DNA of 11,840 nucleotides, from contig CAAFVM010000025.1 of the NCBI GenBank assembly GCA_900766495.1, positions 1-11,840 of the forward strand, in the 5' to 3' direction. Position 1 is the stretch's first letter, and the number at the start of each line of letters is the position of its first letter. This stretch comes from Clostridia bacterium. GTDB lineage: Bacteria; Bacillota; Clostridia; Christensenellales; Borkfalkiaceae. A model generated the notes under the pieces. It did not search any database and was not told the origin of the DNA. It saw nothing but the letters and a program-made list of their open reading frames with translations. Of the stretch, positions 6,694 through 11,840 are shown in pieces. The position numbers and the translations under genes were made by a program.

Positions 6694-6733
6694 TTCGTTT
6701 CCACGAGATTCCCAGGTTTCGCTCGGAATGACA
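6694..6733 (+). repeat. 40-bp interspersed repeat R1, left copy
   Basis: Runs from TTCGTTTCCACGAG to CTCGGAATGACA. A perfect reverse-complement copy lies at 9559-9598, on the far side of the three-gene module. Identity stops sharply at both ends, so this is a bounded element rather than a chance match. No transposase is associated in view. Confidence 0.93.
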
Positions 6734-6748
6734 CAATCTTTTCTTCCA

Positions 6749-6770
6749 TCATGTTGAGCATAGCCGAAAT
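6749..6770 (+). repeat. Interspersed repeat R2, degenerate copy 1
   Basis: TCATGTTGAGCA followed by TAGCCGAAAT. It shares the TCATGTTGAGC head and GCCGAAA middle with the other copies but has lost the ACATCT end. Confidence 0.7.
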
Positions 6771-6792
6771 TTTTCTGATTTTTCGCTCCCGA

Positions 6793-6824
6793 CTTTTATT
6801 ATAAAACCGGCTTTTATTATAAAA
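6793..6824 (+). repeat. 18-bp tandem duplication, AT-rich
   Basis: CTTTTATTATAAAA occurs at 6793-6806 and again at 6811-6824, with CCGG between. Each unit contains TATTAT/TATAAA-like words, so it could offer weak -10 elements, but no matching -35 was seen. Confidence 0.75.
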
Positions 6825-6855
6825 TAAGTTTTCTTCCGCGAAAGCAAGTTCGCCC

Positions 6856-6895
6856 GTCATGTTGAGCGCGGCCGAAACATCTATGCGTAGCCGCA
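6856..6895 (+). repeat. Interspersed repeat R2, copy 2
   Basis: GTCATGTTGAGC, then GCCGAAACATCT, then ATGCGTAGCCGCA. The last part is also present, inverted, in the copy at 9412-9464, showing that the full unit extends beyond ACATCT. Confidence 0.85.
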
Positions 6896-6905
6896 CTTCC
6901 ACTCT

Positions 6906-6943
6906 TCTGTCATGTTGAGCAAGCGAAGCGAGTCGAAACATCT
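6906..6943 (+). repeat. Interspersed repeat R2, copy 3
   Basis: Begins TTCTGTCATGTTGAGC, continues AAGCGAAGCG and ends GTCGAAACATCT. The inverted copy at 9412-9464 matches this version over its whole length with a few changes. Confidence 0.9.
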
Positions 6944-7006
6944 CGCGGAAGCGTTGTTTGAATAACAGAAAGTACTTAACAAAAAAACTAACATGGAGAA
7001 TTGCCG

Positions 7007-8533
7007 TTGAAAAAGATAAAATTAAAAAACGCGAGCGCGGTTAAAGAATCCGTCGCCGCAGTAGCGCCTATTACAATTATAATATTGCTGGTAAACTTTT
7101 TCCTTTTGCCGCAAAAACTGGGAACCTACGATTTAATCGGCTTTTTATTCGGCAACGTTCTGCTGGTTCTGGGCATGGTTCTTTACGGAAAAGGCATTAA
7201 AATGTCGCTTGAACCAATAGGCGAAAAATTCGGCGCGTTCGTCACGTCGAAAAAGAAAGTATGGATACTTCTTCTGGTAGGCGCTCTGCTCGGGTTTATA
7301 GTCACCGTAGCCGAACCCGACCTTAACGTTTTGGGCGAACAGCTCGGCAACCTAAAAACGACCATTATAATTACAATTTCGCTCGGCGTGGGCGTGTTTT
7401 TGGCTATTGCGCTTTTAAAAACCATGCTCGGGTGGGATTTCAATCTGCTTATCCTTATATTATACGCGCTGGTGTTTTTGGCGGCGCTGCTTGTAGAAAA
7501 CAAATACATACCTTTGTGTTTCGATTCGGGCGGCGTAACAACGGGCGCGCTTACGGTTCCGTTTTTACTTTCGTTCGGCGCTTCGGTCGCGGGTATGGCG
7601 GGCGGTAAAAACAAGGAGGGAAACAGCTTCGGCATGGTGGCAATCTGCTCGATAGGTCCCATTCTTATGATGCTTTTGCTGTGCGCGTTCACCCGCCCCG
7701 AGGTCAACACCGCTATAAGCCACAATTCAAGCTCGAACTTTTCAGAACTCGTGCAGTCGTATCTTACAACGGCGGGCGCACAGTTTAAAGAGGTACTTAT
7801 AGCGTTAACCCCCATAACCGTAATATTCTTTATTTTCAATTTCGCTTCGTTCAGACTGCCCTCAATTCAGCTTTTCAGAATTTTGTTCGGCTTTTTGTAC
7901 ACTTATATAGGGCTTTCTATTTTCTTAACCGGTGTAAACGCGGCATATATGGGAACCGGATATTTCATCGGGCAATCGCTTGCTTCAAGCGACAAAAAGT
8001 GGATGCTTATGCCCATAGGCGCGGTGGTGGCTACCTTTATAATTCTTGCCGAACCCGCGGTGGGCGTGCTTACTAAACAGGTTGAAGAAATTTCGGCTGG
8101 CGCAATTAAAAAACACACCATTTTAATAGCTCTCGCCCTTTCGATGGCGTTCGCCCTCGCCTTTTCGATGTTCCGCATTCTTTACGGAATTTCAATATGG
8201 TGGGTGCTTGGCATCGGTTACGCGGTGGCGCTCGGAATGTCGTTTTTAGTGCCGCGCGTGTTTACTTCAATCGCGTTCGACTCGGGCGGCGTTGCCAGCG
8301 GACCAATGACGGCTACGTTCCTTTTGCCTTTCGCAATAGGCGCCGCCGAACAGATTCAGGGTGCCGACGGCATTCTTACCAGCGCTTACGGCTTGGTTGC
8401 GACCGTTGCCCTTATGCCGCTTATCACAATTCAATTTATAGGTCTTTTAAGCCAACTCAAACAAAAACGGTTCAACAAAAAACGTCTCAAAGTTATCGAC
8501 GACGACGAAATCATCGAACTCAACGTCAATTAG
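7007..8533 (+). CDS. DUF1538-family membrane protein, internally duplicated, putative transporter
   Basis: Polytopic membrane protein of 508 residues with roughly a dozen hydrophobic segments, matching the DUF1538 family. Its biochemical function is not known to me. The two halves repeat one another: ITIIILLVNFF near 23 and ITVIFFIFNFA near 270; AEP at 102 and 348; FDSGGVTTG (172-180) and FDSGGVASG (424-432). Conserved polar motifs inside membrane segments, twice over, suggest a pseudo-symmetric transporter or channel. The C-terminal tail is charged (VIDDDEIIEL). The TTG at 7007 is preferred because GGAG lies eight bases upstream; a TTG at 7001 is too close, and an in-frame stop at 6989 rules out anything earlier. 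Two P-II-like genes follow at 35 and 37 bp, pointing to regulation of this protein by them. Confidence 0.9.
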   Translation: MKKIKLKNASAVKESVAAVAPITIIILLVNFFLLPQKLGTYDLIGFLFGNVLLVLGMVLYGKGIKMSLEPIGEKFGAFVTSKKKVWILLLVGALLGFIVTVAEPDLNVLGEQLGNLKTTIIITISLGVGVFLAIALLKTMLGWDFNLLILILYALVFLAALLVENKYIPLCFDSGGVTTGALTVPFLLSFGASVAGMAGGKNKEGNSFGMVAICSIGPILMMLLLCAFTRPEVNTAISHNSSSNFSELVQSYLTTAGAQFKEVLIALTPITVIFFIFNFASFRLPSIQLFRILFGFLYTYIGLSIFLTGVNAAYMGTGYFIGQSLASSDKKWMLMPIGAVVATFIILAEPAVGVLTKQVEEISAGAIKKHTILIALALSMAFALAFSMFRILYGISIWWVLGIGYAVALGMSFLVPRVFTSIAFDSGGVASGPMTATFLLPFAIGAAEQIQGADGILTSAYGLVATVALMPLITIQFIGLLSQLKQKRFNKKRLKVIDDDEIIELNVN

Positions 8534-8568
8534 CTTTTCTTTAAATTCGCTAAAGGAGAAAACCTTTT

Positions 8569-8913
8569 ATGCCTAATAACGACATTCAATTAAGATTTTT
8601 AATAATTATATCGGCACGCGGCACGGGCGGAAAAATTGCTAAAATCGTTAAGAATTATGCGCATTTTCAGTCAATCGCCCTCGGACGCGGCACCGCAAGC
8701 AGCGAGGTTATGACCGCGCTCGGCATAAGCGACCAGGATAAGGACATCGTTATGTGCTTTATTGAAAAGCATAACGTGCCTTACGTTTTTAAACTGCTTG
8801 ACGATAAATTCGATTTCTGCGACAACCACAAAGGCATCGCTATGACGCTTCCCGTAAGTGCCGTGGGCGGACTTACAACCTTTCAGATTTTAACCGGCAA
8901 CGCCGGCGCATAA
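8569..8913 (+). CDS. P-II-like regulatory protein, first of two
   Basis: Small soluble protein of 114 residues that looks like a divergent member of the GlnB/GlnK (P-II) ferredoxin-like fold. It has a beta strand (LRFLIIISA), then GTGGKIAKIVK, a loop LGRGTASSEVM (38-48) at the T-loop position, a strand DIVMCFIE, and KGIAMTLPVSAVGG (88-101) where P-II proteins have their B-loop and the conserved Phe/Leu-Pro-Val strand. The canonical C-terminal Arg-Thr-Gly-Glu nucleotide-contact motif is absent. AAAGGAG stands ten bases before the ATG. It lies 35 bp after the DUF1538 gene in an evident operon and probably binds that protein or a ligand controlling it; this is inference from gene order. Confidence 0.85.
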   Translation: MPNNDIQLRFLIIISARGTGGKIAKIVKNYAHFQSIALGRGTASSEVMTALGISDQDKDIVMCFIEKHNVPYVFKLLDDKFDFCDNHKGIAMTLPVSAVGGLTTFQILTGNAGA

Positions 8914-8950
8914 TCGGCCGAAAAAATCGCAACTTTCAGGAGATATTATT

Positions 8951-9265
8951 ATGGAAACAAAAAAAGAACTTATCGTTGTTATAGTAAACCACGGATTCGA
9001 AGAAGAAGTCATGTCGGCTGCGCGTTCCGCAGGAGCGAAAGGCGGCACGGTATTCAACGCACGCGGAACGGCAAGCGCAAATAAAGAAGTTAAATTTTTA
9101 GGCGTCGCCCTGCATCCGAATAAGGAAGTAGTCCTTATTTTAACCGGGATCGAAACGCGAAACGATATAATGACCGCCATTAAAGAAAAAGTGGGACTTA
9201 CCACGCCCGGCGCGGGTATTTTGTTCTCGCTTCCCGTAGAATCGGTTTTAGGCATCGACTTTTAA
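8951..9265 (+). CDS. P-II-like regulatory protein, second of two
   Basis: 104 residues, paralogous to its upstream neighbour but clearly diverged. It shows ELIVVIVNHGFEEEVMSAAR, then GAKGGTVFNARGTA (28-41), a P-II-type Gly-rich/T-loop segment, and TTPGAGILFSLPVESVLGID (84-103), corresponding to the B-loop plus the Pro-Val strand of GlnB. The protein ends there, so the RTGExG tail that contacts ATP in classical P-II is lacking, and no uridylylated Tyr is evident in the T-loop. AGGAGA precedes the ATG at good spacing. Two non-identical P-II proteins next to one DUF1538 protein suggest either a heterotrimer or two separate inputs. Confidence 0.88.
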   Translation: METKKELIVVIVNHGFEEEVMSAARSAGAKGGTVFNARGTASANKEVKFLGVALHPNKEVVLILTGIETRNDIMTAIKEKVGLTTPGAGILFSLPVESVLGIDF

Positions 9266-9270
9266 TTTTT

Positions 9271-9325
9271 TCTTCTTCCCCGCGGCAAGTTTTATGCGGG
9301 GTGTTTAGGTATTCCGCCACGAGGG
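9271..9325 (+). repeat. ~54-bp repeat R3, copy 1, with hairpin
   Basis: Starts TCTTCTTCCCCGCGGCAAG and ends CGAGGG, directly after the second P-II gene. CCCCGC (9278-9283) pairs with GCGGGG (9296-9301) across a 12-nt loop, followed by TGTTT, so it could act as a weak terminator. Copies 2 and 3 are at 9336-9388 and 9604-9655. Confidence 0.75.
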
Positions 9326-9335
9326 TTAGGTCTTT

Positions 9336-9388
9336 TCTTCTCCCCGCGACATGGTTGTGCGGGTTGTTTAAGAATTGCTCAGCGAGGG
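9336..9388 (+). repeat. ~54-bp repeat R3, copy 2, with hairpin
   Basis: Starts TCTTCTCCCCGCG and ends GCGAGGG. The stem CCCGC (9343-9347) / GCGGG (9359-9363) is preserved although the loop differs from copy 1, and TTGTTT follows. Confidence 0.7.
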
Positions 9389-9411
9389 TTAAGTAGTGCC
9401 GTTTCCAAGCA

Positions 9412-9464
9412 TGCGGCTACGCCTAGATGCTTCGACGGCGCTTCGCTTGCTCAACATGACAGAA
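9412..9464 (-). repeat. Interspersed repeat R2, inverted copy
   Basis: Read on the minus strand it begins TTCTGTCATGTTGAGC, continues AAGCGAAGCG, GTCGAAGCATCT and ends GCGTAGCCGCA. It combines the segments found in copies 2 and 3 on the left of the module, in opposite orientation. Confidence 0.88.
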
Positions 9465-9513
9465 AACAAAAGGAACGATCGGAAGAATAAACTTTTATAA
9501 TTGTTTTCTGTAG

Positions 9514-9543
9514 GGGCGACCAGTGGTCGCCCGCTTTTTTTTT
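9514..9543 (+). terminator. Strong intrinsic terminator hairpin after the P-II operon
   Basis: GGGCGACCA (9514-9522) and TGGTCGCCC (9524-9532) are perfect inverted arms, followed two bases later by nine T residues (9535-9543). In RNA the loop would be about 5 nt with a 7-bp GC-rich stem. It lies 250 bp after the last P-II gene, so the transcript would include the R3 and R2 repeats. The compact GC-rich palindrome may itself be a dispersed repeat. Confidence 0.8.
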
Positions 9544-9558
9544 AGCAATACACAAACC

Positions 9559-9598
9559 TGTCATTCCGAGCGAAACCTGGGAATCTCGTGGAAACGAA
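9559..9598 (-). repeat. 40-bp interspersed repeat R1, right inverted copy
   Basis: Perfect reverse complement of 6694-6733. With the nested R2 copies it gives the order R1-R2 ... inverted R2-inverted R1 around the DUF1538/P-II genes. A degraded relative may lie at 9670-9690 (TGTCATTCTGCC then AAACGAA). Confidence 0.93.
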
Positions 9599-9603
9599 TT
9601 CTT

Positions 9604-9655
9604 TCTTCTTCCCCGCGGCAAGCATTTTCTGTTGTTAAGACTTTTTTCGCGAGGG
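9604..9655 (+). repeat. ~54-bp repeat R3, copy 3, degenerate
   Basis: The first 19 bases are identical to copy 1 (TCTTCTTCCCCGCGGCAAG) and it ends GCGAGGG, but the GCGGGG pairing arm is lost. It lies beyond the inverted R1 copy. Confidence 0.65.
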
Positions 9656-9739
9656 AAAACTCTCACTGTCATTCTGCCTAAACGAACGCGGCGGCTTATA
9701 TACCGTATTCATCGCCACTCACCAAAAAAACAACACATT

Positions 9740-9770
9740 AAAAAAGCAGACCTTCCATACTGAAAGTCTG
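9740..9770 (-). terminator. Intrinsic terminator of the helicase gene
   Basis: On the minus strand CAGACTTTC (9762-9770) pairs with GAAGGTCTG (9747-9755) across a 6-nt loop with one G-U pair, followed after one C by TTTTTT. It begins right after the helicase stop codon (9775-9777). On the plus strand the stem has one C-A mismatch and is also followed by TTTTTT, so it may act weakly in both directions. Confidence 0.88.
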
Positions 9771-9774
9771 TTTT

Positions 9775-11634
9775 TTATTTTGCCCCGCGAAGATACGCAA
9801 CCGCGTCGGTAGTTGTTAAAAACGATTTATACCTGATTTTCACACCCGCGTTTTCGGCTATTATTTTTGATGCTTCTTCCCAGCTGTCGGTAATAATCAA
9901 ATCGTCAGGCAGTTGCAACGCGTAATACTTTTTGGGGTAAAAACTTTTTCTGCCCTTTTTGGTAAGAATGTAACGAATTTTTAAACTTTCAAGCCGTTTC
10001 GCCCGCTCGTCTTCGGCTTTTTGTTCGTCTTTTTTGCGGGCGTGCATTCTTAAAAGGTCGGCGGGAGTAAGCTTATTCAGCATAAGCGCGTTTATTACCT
10101 GCGCCGCGTCGCCCTTGGTAAGCGAACGCTCTTTTACAAGCTCGTTAAAGTCCTCGCCGCTCACCCGCGCTTTTATAAGAGCAATTTGCTTCTCGGTTGC
10201 GGGCGCGTATTGCCACTGCAAATATTCTTTTAAATCCCAGAATTTTTTCTCGCCCAAGTAGTCTTTTTCCAGCCGTTCGTACGCCTCGTCCAACGCCTGT
10301 TGCAACGTTTTTTCGCCGCTTTCGCTGTAAACGAATTTATTCAAATCGTCGTTAAAAACGTAATACATAACGCGGGTTTTGCCAAGCTCGTCTATGGCTT
10401 TTACGCCTATTCGGTCGCCGCAGGAAAGCTGATACACAAGGTCGCCGTTCGACTTTTTCGTCCAGTTCACTCTGTGCAGATTAACGCCCTGCCCGCGCTC
10501 GAATTCGCGCAGAATATCTACGTTTTTCACCCACACAACAGGGCTTTCTCGCGCCTCTTCCACTATTTCGGGCATATCGGTAAGCATACCCTCTACCTTT
10601 TTAACGCGGTAAAGCGGTACGTCTTTCATATCCAGCCCCATAAGCGACGGAGCCGTGCATATATCGAGCGATTCGCTTACGCCCACGCAGTCGATTAAAG
10701 TAAGATATTGCTTGCCCTCGTAAAGGCGAAGCCCCCTGCCCGCCATTTGCGCGTACAGCCCCGCATTTTTAGTGGGGCGCGCTATAATTATGGTTTCAAT
10801 CAAAGGCAGGTCGGTCCCCTCGGTAAAAACCATGCAGTTTACAAGGCATTTTATTTTTTTAGCCTTATACGCGGCTATTATTTCCGCGCGGTTTTGCGTG
10901 TCGCCGCTCACGACGACCGCCCCGTCGATTTCGGCGGCTACGTTTTTGGCGTGCTGAACGCTCGCGGTAAAAATAAGCGTTTGCCCGCGCGCGTATTTGC
11001 GATAAACCTCGCCTACCGCCTGATTTACCGCGGTTTTGTTCATCGCCTTATCCAAATCGCCGCTTACGAAATCGCCCATTCGGGTTTTTACGTTTTTCAA
11101 ATCGTACCCGGTTTCGGCGCGGATACAGCGAACGTCGCACAGCCAGCCGTTTTTAATACCCCACTTTAAATCGCGCTGAAAAATTATGCGCTCGAAAACG
11201 TCGTCAAGCCGCACTTTGTCGCCGCGGTTCGGGGTTGCCGTAAAGCCAATGTGCAGGCGCGGCTTGAAATATTCGTATATTTTTTTATAACTCGGCGCGG
11301 CGGCGTGATGCGCTTCGTCGGTTATAATCAAATCGAAATCGTCGGGCTTGAAGTCGTTAAGTCTGCGGCAAAGCGATTGCACGCTCGCCGAAACCACCTC
11401 TTCGCCGCGAGAATGTTCCTCTCCTCGCTCAACGCCGCAAGAACAATCGTAATAAGCGAGGGGTTGCTTAACAAGCTCGTCGCGGTGCGAAATTATAAGC
11501 ACTCTCCCGCGCCGTTTAAGCGACGAAAACACAACCGTTTTGCCAAGCCCGGTTGCCATACAAATAAGCCCCGAGCCGCGTTCGGTTTTCTCTATCGCCT
11601 CAACGCATTCCCGCTGATAATCGCGAAGTTTCAC
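9775..11634 (-). CDS. Superfamily 2 DEAH-type helicase with C-terminal hybrid-binding-like domain
   Basis: ATP-dependent nucleic acid helicase or translocase of 619 residues. Motifs in order: LRDYQ (3-7), Walker A MATGLGKT (26-33), ISHRDEL (48-54), DEAHH (106-110), FTATP (131-135), IFTASVQHA (221-229), FTEGTDLP (270-277) and the arginine-finger motif QMAGRGLR (296-303). The set resembles stand-alone phage or restriction-type (ResIII/SSL2-like) helicases. Residues about 478-520 contain TEKQIALIK and LTKGDAAQVI, a small helical module seen in related proteins. Residues about 565-616 (KKYYAL, SWEEASKII, RYKSFLTTTDAVAYL) look like the viroplasmin/RNase HI hybrid-binding domain. GTG 11634 is the start, with AGGAGG eight bases upstream. 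No nuclease, methylase or specificity gene is visible beside it, so its pathway is unknown. Confidence 0.9.
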   Translation of the reverse strand: MKLRDYQRECVEAIEKTERGSGLICMATGLGKTVVFSSLKRRGRVLIISHRDELVKQPLAYYDCSCGVERGEEHSRGEEVVSASVQSLCRRLNDFKPDDFDLIITDEAHHAAAPSYKKIYEYFKPRLHIGFTATPNRGDKVRLDDVFERIIFQRDLKWGIKNGWLCDVRCIRAETGYDLKNVKTRMGDFVSGDLDKAMNKTAVNQAVGEVYRKYARGQTLIFTASVQHAKNVAAEIDGAVVVSGDTQNRAEIIAAYKAKKIKCLVNCMVFTEGTDLPLIETIIIARPTKNAGLYAQMAGRGLRLYEGKQYLTLIDCVGVSESLDICTAPSLMGLDMKDVPLYRVKKVEGMLTDMPEIVEEARESPVVWVKNVDILREFERGQGVNLHRVNWTKKSNGDLVYQLSCGDRIGVKAIDELGKTRVMYYVFNDDLNKFVYSESGEKTLQQALDEAYERLEKDYLGEKKFWDLKEYLQWQYAPATEKQIALIKARVSGEDFNELVKERSLTKGDAAQVINALMLNKLTPADLLRMHARKKDEQKAEDERAKRLESLKIRYILTKKGRKSFYPKKYYALQLPDDLIITDSWEEASKIIAENAGVKIRYKSFLTTTDAVAYLRGAK

Positions 11635-11840
11635 GTTTTACCCCTCCTTAGGCATTCCATTCCTTATCACTAACAACCGTAAAGGCGGCTTTTTGAAAGC
11701 CATTCAGAACCGCATTGAAGCACGCGGTAAAGTCGTCTTTGCTGCTGTTTTAGCCAAAAGCTCGCTTGAAGTGCGGAAGCACATCTGCGTTCGCTTTTAA
11801 CAAAAACAACTATCAAATACAATCTTTACCGTGCGTAGCA
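11635..11840. other. Region upstream of the helicase, no assignable gene
   Basis: On the minus strand a 33-codon open stretch (11648-11749, ending SDKEWNA then TAA) finishes exactly at the helicase ribosome binding site (TAAGGAGG), as the end of an upstream operon gene often does. However, an in-frame TAA at 11750-11752 and the lack of a start codon prevent calling it a gene. The plus strand is also open over the same bases (to 11797). No clear promoter, tRNA or repeat was found. Confidence 0.4.

Larger units (their letters stand above)
6596..7006 (+). other. Long repeat-rich leader upstream of the DUF1538 gene
   Basis: No gene is visible here. The stretch holds a distant inverted pair CGGGCT/AGCCCG (6630-6689), a 40-bp repeat, three copies of a TCATGTTGAGC repeat, an 18-bp tandem duplication, and an inverted pair CTTCCGCGA (6833-6841) / TCGCGGAAG (6943-6951) that would enclose two of the repeat copies in a large hairpin if transcribed. 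No known riboswitch class was recognised. GGAG at 6995-6998 is the ribosome binding site for the next gene. Confidence 0.6.

Noticed and set aside
6749..6943. CRISPR array
   Set aside because: Repeat copies are unequal in length and sequence, spacing is irregular, an inverted copy exists elsewhere, and there are no cas genes.
6993..7010. A five-codon mini-ORF (ATG to TGA) overlapping the proposed TTG start of the DUF1538 gene
   Set aside because: No ribosome binding site precedes the ATG, the GGAG used by the main gene lies inside it, and such short frames are expected by chance.
7183..7839. A 218-codon minus-strand open frame opposite the DUF1538 gene
   Set aside because: The plus strand has family motifs and operon structure; the antisense frame has none and no start signal.
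6694..9598. Insertion sequence or composite transposon
   Set aside because: Inverted repeats are present, but there is no transposase or recombinase frame and no evident target-site duplication at the outer ends.
9451..9672. A 73-codon minus-strand open frame between the P-II operon and the helicase
   Set aside because: It is made of the R1 and R3 repeats and the terminator hairpin read through, with no ribosome binding site.
9775..11634. Motor subunit of a type I or type III restriction system
   Set aside because: The motifs fit that helicase branch, but no nuclease domain is visible in the protein and no methyltransferase or specificity gene is in view.

Overview
The window reads as the left end of a contig from an uncultured low-to-medium GC Gram-positive bacterium, most likely a Clostridia-type Bacillota. 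The grounds are strong AGGAGG-type ribosome binding sites, sigma-A-like promoters with 17-bp spacers, intrinsic terminators, a lipobox lipoprotein, a guanine-class riboswitch in front of xpt, and a BMP-type nucleoside ABC transporter in the order lipoprotein-ATPase-permease-permease (as in Bacillus NupNOPQ). The genus cannot be named from sequence alone. The first 30 bases match an Illumina TruSeq adapter, so position 31 is the first biological base and the contig truly ends there.

Positions 31-6472, minus strand: a purine salvage and uptake unit. A near-consensus promoter (6444-6472) starts a leader that holds a 14-bp palindrome, a guanine-type purine riboswitch aptamer (6301-6364) and an intrinsic terminator (6224-6254). 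These precede xpt (xanthine phosphoribosyltransferase), then a BMP-family substrate-binding lipoprotein, a double-domain ABC ATPase and two permeases. Hairpins after xpt and after the lipoprotein gene probably set relative expression. The shared riboswitch leader argues that the transporter imports purine nucleosides or bases that feed Xpt. The first permease carries an unusual C-terminal tail of four 11-residue amphipathic repeats. A further promoter (160-188) after the last gene points towards the contig end.

Positions 6473-9740, plus strand: a divergent unit. A promoter (6561-6589) precedes a leader of about 410 nt full of short interspersed repeats, then a 508-residue DUF1538 membrane protein with an internal duplication (probable TTG start) and two small P-II-like proteins. 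Three copies of a ~54-bp repeat and a strong terminator hairpin follow. A perfect 40-bp inverted repeat pair (6694-6733 and 9559-9598), with a second repeat family nested inside it in the same inverted order, brackets this three-gene module. The module is the best candidate here for a poorly described system: a two-fold-repeat transporter-like protein paired with two divergent P-II-type sensors.

Positions 9740-11840, minus strand: a superfamily 2 helicase of 619 residues whose C-terminus resembles the RNA-DNA hybrid-binding domain of RNase HI, ending on an intrinsic terminator. The last ~200 bases hold no gene that can be assigned with confidence, only a possible downstream end of an upstream cistron.
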